Shown here piece after piece: positions 1-6,425 of a DNA stretch of 8,390 nt. The stretch comes from Gammaproteobacteria bacterium. Its GTDB lineage: Bacteria > Pseudomonadota > Gammaproteobacteria > Pseudomonadales > Pseudohongiellaceae. The notes beneath the pieces are model-generated. The model worked only from the letters and a program-made list of their open reading frames with translations, was not told where the DNA came from and ran no database searches. Within the stretch, counting starts at the first letter, position 1, and each line of letters begins with the position of its first letter. The DNA is taken from positions 1 through 8,390 of the forward strand of contig DMJN01000191.1 in the NCBI GenBank assembly GCA_003451715.1, in the 5' to 3' direction. A program made the position numbers and the translations under genes.

Positions 1-120
1 CACCCGGATAAGTTGATCAGGGAAGACCTCAGTGAAGAATCTCTGCGGCTAGCCCAGGAAAAATCGATGGCCATCCGTAATGCCTATGAAACGCTGTGTG
101 GTTATCGCAAAGCACATTAA
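1..120 (+). CDS. djlA: DjlA-like J-domain co-chaperone, C-terminal end (partial)
   Basis: Only the last 39 codons are present, in frame from base 1 to a TAA at 118-120. The visible peptide opens with HPDKL, the invariant HPD tripeptide of J domains, which stimulates the ATPase of DnaK. It continues with a helix containing LAQEK and the motif NAYETL, and ends in GYRKAH. This matches the end of DjlA-type proteins, where the J domain sits at the extreme C-terminus and the protein stops a few residues after the last helix. DnaJ itself would continue with a Gly/Phe region, and here it does not. Family knowledge: DjlA is an inner-membrane co-chaperone with an N-terminal membrane anchor; that part lies outside the window. 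In Pseudomonas djlA also lies in the general neighbourhood of rpe. A TerB-plus-J-domain relative is possible. Confidence 0.75.
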   Translation, partial: HPDKLIREDLSEESLRLAQEKSMAIRNAYETLCGYRKAH

Positions 121-138
121 AGCTGTACCGCACTGATC

Positions 139-254
139 GGGGACACCCATAACTTAATAACTTAACATCGATTTTGTTGGACTAACTAGATATCATGTTT
201 CACTTACTCGAATAGCATGTATTGATGTTAAGTTATTAAGTTATGAGTGTCCCC
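139..254. repeat. Long inverted repeat (34-bp arms, 48-base centre), MITE-like
   Basis: The left arm is 139-172 and the right arm 221-254. Pairing base by base gives 32 of 34 matches; the mismatches are 147/246 (C/A) and 170/223 (G/T, a wobble pair in RNA). The outer ends are GGGGACACCC on the left and GAGTGTCCCC on the right. The inner part is AT-rich, with AACTTA repeated twice (151-156 and 160-165). The centre, 173-220, encodes nothing I recognise. The element fills almost the whole djlA-rpe gap and runs into rpe: bases 243-254 are the first four rpe codons. I see no clear target-site duplication. Inference: a small non-autonomous mobile element or a REP-like palindrome of the kind mobilised by IS200-like transposases. 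I know of similar GGTGTCCCC-ended palindromes in gammaproteobacteria only from memory. Confidence 0.85.
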
Positions 255-938
255 ATTAAAGACTACCTTATCGCTCCATCCATACTCTCCGCCGACTTTG
301 CCAGGCTTGGTGAAGAGGTCAATGCGGTGTTCGACGCCGGTGCCGACCTCATTCACTTCGATGTTATGGATAACCACTACGTGCCTAATTTGACCATCGG
401 TCCACTGGTCTGTGAAGCCCTACGAAAGCACAAGATCACGGCAGCGATCGATGTGCACCTCATGGTTAGCCCGGTAGATCAGCTGATTCTCGATTTTGCT
501 AAAGCCGGTGCCAGTTATATCAGTTTCCATCCCGAAGCGACGGCCCATGTGGATCGCTCATTGCAGCTGGTCAGGGATCAGGGCTGCAAGGCGGGCCTGG
601 TGTTCAATCCGGGCAGCCCTATCGACTGCCTGGAATATCTTCTGGACAAGATCGACGTCATTTCACTGATGTCAGTGAATCCCGGCTTCGGTGGTCAGAA
701 ATTTATTCCGTCTACACTCAAGAAGCTGCAGCAGGTGCGCAAACTCATCGATGACAGTGGTCACCCGATTCGACTGGAAGTCGATGGTGGTGTAGAAGTG
801 AAGAACATTGCTTCGATTGCCGACGCCGGCGCCGATATGTTTGTGGCCGGTTCGGCAATCTTCAACAGCAAGGACTACTCTGCAACTATTACAGCAATGC
901 GAGCCGAGTTGGGTCAGAATCCCAACCAGCGTGATTGA
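243..938 (+). CDS. rpe: Ribulose-phosphate 3-epimerase
   Basis: Rpe interconverts D-ribulose 5-phosphate and D-xylulose 5-phosphate in the cytosolic pentose phosphate pathway. The 231-residue protein is a complete TIM barrel of normal family length. Visible motifs are [13 protein letters not shown] (11-23) with substrate-contacting Ser14, [17 protein letters not shown] (38-54) with metal ligand His38 and metal/catalytic Asp40, DVHLMV (70-75) with His72, [14 protein letters not shown] (143-156), EVDGGV (179-184) with the second catalytic Asp181, and the phosphate-binding GSAIF (203-207). Homologues such as the E. coli enzyme normally begin M-K-x-YLIAPS. Here the usual Met position is Ile5 (ATT at 255), and the only nearby ATG is at 243, inside the right arm of the inverted repeat. 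The N-terminus is therefore MSVPI, four residues longer than usual. Upstream there is only a weak Shine-Dalgarno (TAAG, 237-240). The gene ends in TGA 25 bases before trpE. Confidence 0.96.
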   Translation: MSVPIKDYLIAPSILSADFARLGEEVNAVFDAGADLIHFDVMDNHYVPNLTIGPLVCEALRKHKITAAIDVHLMVSPVDQLILDFAKAGASYISFHPEATAHVDRSLQLVRDQGCKAGLVFNPGSPIDCLEYLLDKIDVISLMSVNPGFGGQKFIPSTLKKLQQVRKLIDDSGHPIRLEVDGGVEVKNIASIADAGADMFVAGSAIFNSKDYSATITAMRAELGQNPNQRD

Positions 939-963
939 ACATGCTGCCCTAGCAGAATCTACC

Positions 964-2442
964 ATGAATCGACAGCAGTTCCAGGAACTCGCCGGGCAAG
1001 GATACAACCGAATCCCGATCGTTCGTGAAGTGCTTGCCGATACTGAAACACCCTTAAGCACCTATCTCAAACTCGGCAGGGGTCTGCATAGCTATTTCTT
1101 TGAATCTGTGCAGGGCGGAGAGAAGTGGGGTCGCTATTCCATCATCGGGCTGCCCTGTGACACGGTAATCCGGGTTCGTGCCAACCAGGTCACAGTGGAA
1201 AAACAGGGGCAGGTGATAGAGGAATCCGAGATCGATGATCCCTTCATTTTTATCAGGGAATATCAGGCGCGATTCAAGGTGGCAGATGCCCCGGACAGCC
1301 AGCGATTTAGCGGCGGTTTGGTTGGATACTTCAGTTACGACGCCGTTAGATATGTGGAGACCAGCATCGGCCCATCCTGCGGAGTCGATGCGATTCAGAC
1401 GCCAGACATTCTGTTGATGTTATCCGAAGAAGTGATTGTCTTCGATAATTTGCGCGGCACCATTTCATTTGTGATTAACGTCGATCCCACCCAGTCAGGT
1501 GCGTACGACGGCGCCCAGCAGCGACTGGACAAACTACAGGAGGAGCTCAATGGACCCGCTCCACTGCCTGAATTAGATTCTGGAAATCCCATAACAGAAG
1601 AAGGCTTTCGCCACCACTTCAACCAGGCACAATATGAACAGGCAGTTAAGCGCATAAAGGAATACATCATTGCCGGCGATGTGATGCAAGTGGTGTTGGC
1701 CCAGCGCATGTCAGTGGATTTCGAGGGCGATCCTCTGAACATTTACCGTGCACTGCGTTATCTGAACCCTTCGCCCTACATGGTGTTCTTCGATCTTGGT
1801 GATCATCATGTGGTGAGTGCCTCGCCGGAAATTCTGGCACGAGTGGAATCTGGCAAGATCACGGTGCGCCCGCTGGCGGGTACCAGAAAGCGCGGCGCAA
1901 CCGAGGCTGAAGATCAGGCACTGGAGAAGGAATTGCTGGCCGATGCCAAGGAGCTAGCCGAGCATCTCATGCTGATCGACTTGTCTCGCAACGATTCAGG
2001 CCGTGTATCCAAAATCGGATCGGTTTCTGTCACCAGGAAGATGTTCGTCGAGCGGTATTCCCATGTCATGCACATTGCCTCGATAGTGGAGAGTGAGATT
2101 CGGGATGACAGGACGGCGCTGGATGTTCTCAAGTCGACGCTGCCAGTGGGAACGCTGAGCGGGGCTCCCAAGGTGAGGGCGATAGAGATTATCGATGAGC
2201 TGGAACCGGAGAAGCGGGGTATCTACGGCGGCGCCATGGGCTACCTGAGCTGGAATGACAACATGGATATGGCCATTGCGATCCGCACCGCTGTGATCAA
2301 AAACCAGACGCTTTATGTCCAGGCGGGCGCTGGTATAGTGGCCGATTCCCAGCCCGAGATGGAATGGGAAGAAACCCAGAACAAGGCCAGGGCGATCGTC
2401 AGAGCTGTGCAAATGGCACAAAAGTCTCTATCTGTGGAATAG
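964..2442 (+). CDS. trpE: Anthranilate synthase component I
   Basis: TrpE converts chorismate to anthranilate, using ammonia delivered by TrpG; it is the first committed step of tryptophan synthesis. The protein has 492 residues, the usual Pseudomonas-type length. The N-terminal domain carries FFESVQGGEKWGRYS (45-59), where Ser48 lies in the segment that binds tryptophan for feedback inhibition. The chorismate-binding domain shows AGDVMQVVLAQR (237-248), PLAGTRKRG (303-311), HLMLIDLSRND (334-344), GTLSGAPK (396-403), YGGAMGY (421-427) and AGAGIVADS with EWEETQNKA (454-475). The ATG at 964 was chosen because MNRQQFQELAGQGYNRIP matches the start of Pseudomonas homologues. The same frame stays open upstream to 808, but that stretch overlaps rpe and looks non-homologous. 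The Shine-Dalgarno is weak. There is no leader peptide or attenuator in the 25-base gap after rpe, so cotranscription with rpe is plausible. It ends in TAG, 15 bases before trpG. Confidence 0.97.
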   Translation: MNRQQFQELAGQGYNRIPIVREVLADTETPLSTYLKLGRGLHSYFFESVQGGEKWGRYSIIGLPCDTVIRVRANQVTVEKQGQVIEESEIDDPFIFIREYQARFKVADAPDSQRFSGGLVGYFSYDAVRYVETSIGPSCGVDAIQTPDILLMLSEEVIVFDNLRGTISFVINVDPTQSGAYDGAQQRLDKLQEELNGPAPLPELDSGNPITEEGFRHHFNQAQYEQAVKRIKEYIIAGDVMQVVLAQRMSVDFEGDPLNIYRALRYLNPSPYMVFFDLGDHHVVSASPEILARVESGKITVRPLAGTRKRGATEAEDQALEKELLADAKELAEHLMLIDLSRNDSGRVSKIGSVSVTRKMFVERYSHVMHIASIVESEIRDDRTALDVLKSTLPVGTLSGAPKVRAIEIIDELEPEKRGIYGGAMGYLSWNDNMDMAIAIRTAVIKNQTLYVQAGAGIVADSQPEMEWEETQNKARAIVRAVQMAQKSLSVE

Positions 2443-2444
2443 TC

Positions 2445-2448
2445 GGAG
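2445..2448 (+). promoter_or_regulatory. Ribosome binding site deciding the trpG TTG start
   Basis: GGAG at 2445-2448, just after the trpE stop, lies 9 bases before the TTG at 2458 but 18 bases before the first in-frame ATG at 2467. The spacing therefore favours the TTG start. Confidence 0.65.
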
Positions 2449-2457
2449 TATCAATCC

Positions 2458-3042
2458 TTGTTGTTAATGATCGACAATTACGATTCCTTTACCTATAACG
2501 TCGTGCAGTACCTCGGTGAGCTGGGCGCCGAGGTCGAGGTGTACCGAAATGATGCAGTGACTATCGAGGCGATCGAAGCCATGGCGCCGGCACAGATTGT
2601 CATCTCTCCAGGGCCGTGCACACCCAATGAAGCTGGCATCTCCACCGAAGTCATCAGCCATTTCGCGGGTAAACTGCCTATGCTGGGCATCTGCCTGGGT
2701 CACCAGAGCATCGGCCAGGTATTCGGTGGCGAGATCGTGCCTGCCGGCAAGGTCATGCATGGCAAGCTTTCGGAGATTCACCACACCGGCCAGGGTGTGT
2801 TCAGACAGCTTGGCAATCCGTTTACGGCCACGCGTTATCATTCACTGGTGATCGATTCCGGCTCTATACCGGATTGTCTGGAAGTAACGGCCTGGACGGA
2901 AGACGCTGAGGGTAATCGGGAGGAGATCATGGCAGTGCGCCACAAAGAGTTGCCCATAGAGGGTGTGCAGTTTCATCCGGAATCGATATTGAGTGAGCAC
3001 GGTCACCAGTTATTAAAGAATTTTTTAGAAGCTACAGCCTAA
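2458..3042 (+). CDS. trpG: Anthranilate synthase component II (glutamine amidotransferase)
   Basis: TrpG hydrolyses glutamine and passes ammonia to TrpE. It is a 194-residue class I amidotransferase that stands alone and is not fused to TrpD. Motifs: [11 protein letters not shown] (4-14), the PGPCTP oxyanion region (51-56), [11 protein letters not shown] (77-87) with nucleophile Cys79, and GVQFHPESI (169-177) with catalytic His173 and Glu175. HGK (101-103) and the YHSL segment (127-130) are typical of TrpG and its close relative PabA. I choose TrpG over PabA from the operon position; one subunit may serve both pathways in some bacteria. The start is TTG at 2458, giving [11 protein letters not shown] as in Pseudomonas homologues. 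The alternative is ATG at 2467, which would be three residues shorter and poorly spaced from the Shine-Dalgarno. It ends in TAA, 27 bases before trpD. Confidence 0.96.
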   Translation: MLLMIDNYDSFTYNVVQYLGELGAEVEVYRNDAVTIEAIEAMAPAQIVISPGPCTPNEAGISTEVISHFAGKLPMLGICLGHQSIGQVFGGEIVPAGKVMHGKLSEIHHTGQGVFRQLGNPFTATRYHSLVIDSGSIPDCLEVTAWTEDAEGNREEIMAVRHKELPIEGVQFHPESILSEHGHQLLKNFLEATA

Positions 3043-3069
3043 GGAACCGGAATATCACAGAGAATCGCC

Positions 3070-4098
3070 ATGGATATTAGAGAAGCCATTAAGTGTGTAA
3101 CCAACAGGCAGGATCTGAACAAAGACCAGATGATAGCCGTTATGCACGACATCATGTCAGGGCAGACTACTGACGCACAAAATGCTGCTTTTCTGGTGGG
3201 TCTGCAGATGAAGGGAGTCAAAGCCTCCGAGATTCTTGGAGGCGCGACCGTAATGCGGGAATTGGCCAGCTCGGTAGATGTGTCATCAAGCACTCATCTG
3301 GTGGATACCTGTGGAACTGGTGGGACGGGATCCAACAAATTCAATGTTTCAACTGCTTCGGCTTTCGTCGCCGCCGCCGCCGGTGCCAGGGTTGCCAAGC
3401 ACGGTAACCGGGGAGCCACCAGCAAAAGTGGCAGTGCCGATGTATTGGAAGCTGCCGGTGTGAAGCTGGGATTGAACCCCGAACGGGTCGCCCAGGCCAT
3501 AGAACAGGTGGGTGTAGGTTTCATGTTTGCTCCTGCCCATCACAGCGCCATGAAACACGTCATTACCGCCCGTAAGGAAATCGGTGTAAGGACCGTGTTT
3601 AACCTGCTGGGACCACTAACCAACCCTGCCTCCGCGCCGAATCAGCTCATGGGGGTATTCGACCCTGACTGGATCGCCGTGTTGTTGGAGGTGCTCAAAG
3701 ACCTCGGCAGTAATCATGTCATGATTGTGGCTGCCGACGACGGGTTGGACGAGATAAGCATTGCCTCCGCCACCCGGGTGGGCGAACTGAAAGAGGGTGA
3801 GATTTCAATCCGCTCCATTGCTCCGTCTGATTTTGGAATCGAGCAGTATTCTGATTACTCCATGCTACAGATTGCCGATGCGCAAGAGAGCCTTGACATG
3901 CTCAAACAGGCGCTTACAGGAGAGCATCGAGCGGCAGCCGATATCGTTGCCCTGAACGCTGGTGCGGCGATCTATGTCGCTAACCTTAGCGATGAGCTCG
4001 CAGCAGGAATCGACAAGGCCCGGGAAATCATCGACAGCGGAGCCGCCCTGGATAAGCTTGAGGAACTCGTGCAATTCACCCAGGCGGTAGATGGTTAG
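3070..4098 (+). CDS. trpD: Anthranilate phosphoribosyltransferase
   Basis: TrpD joins anthranilate to PRPP to give phosphoribosyl-anthranilate, the second step of the pathway. The protein has 342 residues, the usual length for a monofunctional TrpD. An N-terminal helical domain (1-70) precedes [17 protein letters not shown] (79-95), the glycine-rich PRPP-binding loop. [19 protein letters not shown] (110-128) follows, then [12 protein letters not shown] (153-164), [14 protein letters not shown] (174-187) with the conserved anthranilate-site arginine, and DDGLDE (223-228), whose Asp227-Glu228 pair binds magnesium. The ATG at 3070 begins MDIREAI, as expected for the family. The Shine-Dalgarno is weak (AGAG near 3060). 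It ends in TAG at 4096-4098, five bases before the trpC GTG, so the two genes are probably translated together. Confidence 0.96.
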   Translation: MDIREAIKCVTNRQDLNKDQMIAVMHDIMSGQTTDAQNAAFLVGLQMKGVKASEILGGATVMRELASSVDVSSSTHLVDTCGTGGTGSNKFNVSTASAFVAAAAGARVAKHGNRGATSKSGSADVLEAAGVKLGLNPERVAQAIEQVGVGFMFAPAHHSAMKHVITARKEIGVRTVFNLLGPLTNPASAPNQLMGVFDPDWIAVLLEVLKDLGSNHVMIVAADDGLDEISIASATRVGELKEGEISIRSIAPSDFGIEQYSDYSMLQIADAQESLDMLKQALTGEHRAAADIVALNAGAAIYVANLSDELAAGIDKAREIIDSGAALDKLEELVQFTQAVDG

Positions 4099-4103
4099 GC
4101 GTT

Positions 4104-4907
4104 GTGGCCAGAGCGACTATTCTCGAAGATATTCTCGCGCATAAGCGATCGGAGATCAGCTTAGCTAAATCCAAGGTATCGCTTGCCGAGCTGGAATCTC
4201 GCATAGTTGGGGACAACCCCGCGAGGGGATTTGCTAATGCGATTCGCCAGCGCGTAAGTCAGCGACAACCGGCAGTCATAGCCGAGATCAAGAAGGCGTC
4301 TCCATCCAAGGGTTTGATTAGAGCCGATTTCGATCCTGTCGCTCATGCCCGGGATTATGCAGCCAATGGCGCCACCTGTCTTTCTATTCTAACCGATCAG
4401 AAATTCTTTCAAGGTTGTAATGACTATTTGCAACAGGCTCGAGCCGCCTGCCAGTTACCGGTAATCCGCAAGGATTTCATGATCGATCCTTACCAGATTG
4501 CAGAGTCGAAGGCTCTCGGTGCGGACTGTATCCTGTTGATTGTTGCGGCCTTAGAGCAATCCCAGCTGCTTGAACTCAGCGCCTATGCTGGTGAACTTTC
4601 AATAGATGTACTGGTAGAGGTCCACGACCGGCAAGAACTGGAGCGTGCGCTGGAACTGGATACAGAGCTGTTGGGGATCAATAATCGCAACCTGCATACT
4701 TTCGAGACGGATCTGAATACGACCCTCGATCTGGCACAGCGGGTGCCCGCTGGTAAGCTGATCATCACCGAGAGTGGCATCGATACAGCCGAAGGCGTTG
4801 CTTCCATGATGAGCCATGGAATTTACGGGTTTCTTATTGGTGAATCATTTATGAAAGCAGATGAGCCTGGTGCAAAACTGCAGCAGCTGTTTTACTCCCC
4901 TGGTTGA
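4104..4907 (+). CDS. trpC: Indole-3-glycerol phosphate synthase
   Basis: TrpC closes the ring of 1-(2-carboxyphenylamino)-1-deoxyribulose 5-phosphate to form indole-3-glycerol phosphate. The 267-residue protein is a single TIM barrel with no TrpF domain attached, unlike the E. coli fusion. Visible motifs are [13 protein letters not shown] (60-72) with catalytic Glu61 and Lys63, [10 protein letters not shown] (95-104), [12 protein letters not shown] (121-132) with general-acid Lys123, LVEVHD (170-175) with Glu172, LGINNRNL (190-197) with Asn193, TESGI (222-226) with Ser224, and GFLIGESFM (242-250) at the phosphate site. The start is GTG at 4104; no in-frame ATG lies close to the expected N-terminus. 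TAGG (4096-4099) at the trpD stop is the only Shine-Dalgarno candidate and is close to the start. It is the last tryptophan gene in the window; crp converges on it. Confidence 0.96.
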   Translation: MARATILEDILAHKRSEISLAKSKVSLAELESRIVGDNPARGFANAIRQRVSQRQPAVIAEIKKASPSKGLIRADFDPVAHARDYAANGATCLSILTDQKFFQGCNDYLQQARAACQLPVIRKDFMIDPYQIAESKALGADCILLIVAALEQSQLLELSAYAGELSIDVLVEVHDRQELERALELDTELLGINNRNLHTFETDLNTTLDLAQRVPAGKLIITESGIDTAEGVASMMSHGIYGFLIGESFMKADEPGAKLQQLFYSPG

Positions 4908-4966
4908 GACCAATCCGACAGGCACATTCTGCCCTGTATCTTGCTGGGATGGTCAAAGCCGTGCCC

Positions 4967-4998
4967 GGCCGGCGGGTTGAAAAGCACCGGCCTGAAGT
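4967..4998 (+). terminator. Possible weak terminator after trpC
   Basis: GGCCGG (4967-4972) and CCGGCC (4987-4992) can form a 6-bp stem with a 14-base loop. TGAAGTTTT follows. The loop is large and the T run short, so this is a weak candidate. It lies in the 117-base gap between convergent trpC and crp and has no T run in the crp direction. Confidence 0.25.
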
Positions 4999-5024
4999 TT
5001 TAAGCTGGGGGAAATATAGCTGTT

Positions 5025-5660
5025 CTAGCGTGTTCCGTGGACGACGATAGTCTTTCCTGAGACACTGATCAACTCCTGCTCTTCCAGCGTCTTCAGTACA
5101 CGTCCCGCCATTTCCCGTGAACAATTCACGATGCAGCCAATTTCCTGGCGGGTTATTTTGATCTGCATACCATCGGGATGAGTCATCGCATCCGGCTCCT
5201 TGCTCAGTTCGATCAGGGTGCGAGCGATTCGCCCCGTGACATCATAGAAAGCCAGGTCGCCGACTTTTCGAGTCGTGTTTCGCAGGCGGTGGGCCATCTG
5301 TTGACCTATGGTAAACACAATCTCCGGATGCGAGCGAATATAGGAATTGAAATTGGTATAACTGATTTCGGCAATCTCACAGGGAGTCCTGGCACGGCAC
5401 CAGGCGCTGCGTTCTTCAGCTTACTCAAACAGTCCCATCTCACCAAAGAAATCTCCCGGGTTGAGATAGGCGATAATTACTTCCTTGCCATCATCGTCTT
5501 CCAGTACTACAGATACAGAACCCTTGATGATGTAATAGAGGGTATCGCACTTATCGCCTTCGTAGATGATAGTTGATCGGTTTGGATATCGTTTCCGATG
5601 GCAATGGGATAGGAAGTTATCCAAATCCTCGATGTGTGGCGTTATAGCCATTAATGCCAT
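5025..5660 (-). pseudogene. crp: CRP/Vfr cAMP receptor protein with in-frame stop at codon 80
   Basis: From ATG (5660-5658) to TAG (5027-5025) the minus strand reads as a full 211-codon CRP homologue in one frame, broken only by TAA at 5423-5421. Before the stop: [20 protein letters not shown] (17-36), [12 protein letters not shown] (41-52) and [11 protein letters not shown] (69-79), with cAMP contacts Gly73 and Glu74. After it: [10 protein letters not shown] (81-90) with cAMP-phosphate residues Arg84 and Ser85, the dimer helix with Thr129-Thr130, [14 protein letters not shown] (133-146), [16 protein letters not shown] (160-175), and a helix-turn-helix with DNA contacts Arg182, Glu183 and Arg187. 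No indel is seen; the stop aligns with CRP's second glutamate after GLF. A 79-residue product would lack part of the cAMP pocket, the dimer helix and the DNA-binding domain. An AGGAG (5673-5669) lies 8 bases from the start. It may be a recent nonsense mutation, a sequence error, or a gene rescued by suppression. The trpC-crp-yhfA neighbourhood supports orthology to vfr. Confidence 0.85.
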
Positions 5661-5702
5661 GGGCGAAGCTCCTGCTGATTATTAGACACAATCACGCTCA
5701 AT

Positions 5703-5724
5703 AAATTGAAGATATATCACATTT
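5703..5724. promoter_or_regulatory. CRP-like site 1 (one strong half)
   Basis: The right half is the exact consensus ATCACATTT (5716-5724). The left half, AAATTGAA (5703-5710), fits poorly against AAATGTGA. With the 6-base spacer the site lies in the probable crp leader. Autoregulation by CRP is known in enteric bacteria; here it is inferred. Confidence 0.4.
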
Positions 5725-5731
5725 TTCATGC

Positions 5732-5753
5732 AAATGTGAGCTATTGATTATAT
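5732..5753. promoter_or_regulatory. CRP-like site 2 (one strong half)
   Basis: The left half is the exact consensus AAATGTGA (5732-5739); the right half (5746-5753) fits poorly. The site overlaps the proposed crp -10 hexamer, a position that would suit repression. The two strong halves of sites 1 and 2 form an 8-bp inverted repeat (5717-5724 and 5732-5739) around a 7-base centre, opposite in orientation to a normal CRP palindrome. Confidence 0.35.
5747..5752 (-). promoter_or_regulatory. Putative crp promoter -10 hexamer
   Basis: On the minus strand these bases read TATAAT, the exact sigma-70 consensus. The hexamer 17-18 bases upstream has a poor match to TTGACA. That fits a promoter depending on an activator, or a chance match in AT-rich DNA. 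The start site would lie near 5740, about 80 bases before the crp ATG. Confidence 0.35.
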
Positions 5754-5979
5754 TTAGCGGGCGATTCGCCAGCATCATTAATGGCTGATAGCATGAACCT
5801 GGTCTTTGTGCCTCACGCCTTAATCCTCACCAAGGGGTAGTCACTCTGGATAGATTGGGTAAATAGTGCAAGCCAGGGAATCATGATAATCTTGCGCGCT
5901 TCCACTTAGTCTGTCTGAGCTGGTGGGCGAACACCCAATAGTCAATGGGTTACAGGCAACCAATCGGGTGAGGTCACTT

Positions 5980-6402
5980 ATGAGTGCACGAATTAAATGG
6001 GTTGAGAATGTAATGTTTGTCGCTGAGTCTGGCAGCGGACATGGCATTGTTCTGGACGGGGTGCCGGAGAGTGGTGGTAAGAACATGGGAATGCGACCTA
6101 TGGAGCTGATGGCCCTGAGTGTGGGCAGCTGCTCATCCTATGATGTCGTGACCATTCTGAAGAAAGCCCGTCAACAAATCACCAGCTGTGAGGCAGAAGT
6201 TACTGCCCAACGCGTTGATGCGACACCCGCCGTTTTCGAATCCATACATCTGCATTTTAAGGTAGCGGGTGTCGAGCTGAGTGAGAAACAGATTGAGCGA
6301 GCCATTGAATTATCGGCTGATAAATATTGTTCGGCATCGATCATGTTGAAAAACGCCGGCGTGAAGGTAACCCACGACTTTGAGATAGTCGCCCAGCAAT
6401 AA
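5980..6402 (+). CDS. yhfA: OsmC/YhfA family protein
   Basis: This is a 140-residue OsmC-fold protein, closest by eye to the YhfA branch found beside crp in E. coli and beside vfr in Pseudomonas. Visible features are MSARIKWVENVMFVAESGSGH (1-21), RPMELMALSVGSCSSYDVV (39-57) with the conserved Cys51, and LSADKYCSASIML (111-123) with the second conserved Cys117. OsmC/Ohr relatives use two such cysteines to reduce organic peroxides. For YhfA itself the physiological role is not settled, so I do not assign a reaction. The ATG at 5980 is supported by homology and by GAGG at 5970-5973. A GTG at 5923 would add 19 residues with no family match. There is no signal peptide, so it is cytosolic. It is divergent from crp and convergent with coq7, whose stop lies 23 bases away. 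Confidence 0.9.
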   Translation: MSARIKWVENVMFVAESGSGHGIVLDGVPESGGKNMGMRPMELMALSVGSCSSYDVVTILKKARQQITSCEAEVTAQRVDATPAVFESIHLHFKVAGVELSEKQIERAIELSADKYCSASIMLKNAGVKVTHDFEIVAQQ

Positions 6403-6425
6403 GCGTCGACAACAATCCAGGGGGC

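Larger units (their letters stand above)
5661..5979. promoter_or_regulatory. Divergent crp-yhfA control region
   Basis: This 319-base stretch has no credible gene. Its crp-proximal half is AT-rich (about 5690-5757) and holds two CRP-like sites and a crp -10 hexamer, listed separately. A short palindrome, GGCGA-T-TCGCC (5760-5770), lies just upstream of that -10, where a -35 element or operator would fall. The yhfA-proximal half (5780-5979) shows only weak signals: GATAAT at 5885-5890 preceded by TG-like context, without a matching -35, and the yhfA Shine-Dalgarno GAGG (5970-5973). A 19-codon reading frame from ATG 5780 lacks a Shine-Dalgarno and I do not call it. Confidence 0.6.

Noticed and set aside
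808..963. Longer trpE starting at 808
   Set aside because: The extension overlaps rpe in another frame and has no resemblance to TrpE. ATG 964 gives the family N-terminus.
4206..4220. GGGGACAACCCC inside trpC as another copy of the repeat end
   Set aside because: It shares only a few bases with GGGGACACCC, lies within conserved-length TrpC coding sequence, and lacks the AACTTA interior.
5421..5423. Recoded TAA (reassigned stop) in crp
   Set aside because: TAA ends at least djlA, trpG and yhfA in this window, and all other genes read normally with the standard code.
5178..5576. 132-codon + strand frame antisense to crp
   Set aside because: It is the shadow of the crp coding sequence. The minus strand carries clear CRP motifs.
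5780..5839. Small 19-codon frame in the crp-yhfA gap
   Set aside because: No Shine-Dalgarno, no recognisable peptide character, and easily expected by chance.
5923..5979. Longer yhfA from GTG 5923
   Set aside because: The 19 extra residues have no family match, while ATG 5980 has a good Shine-Dalgarno and starts MSARIKW like homologues.
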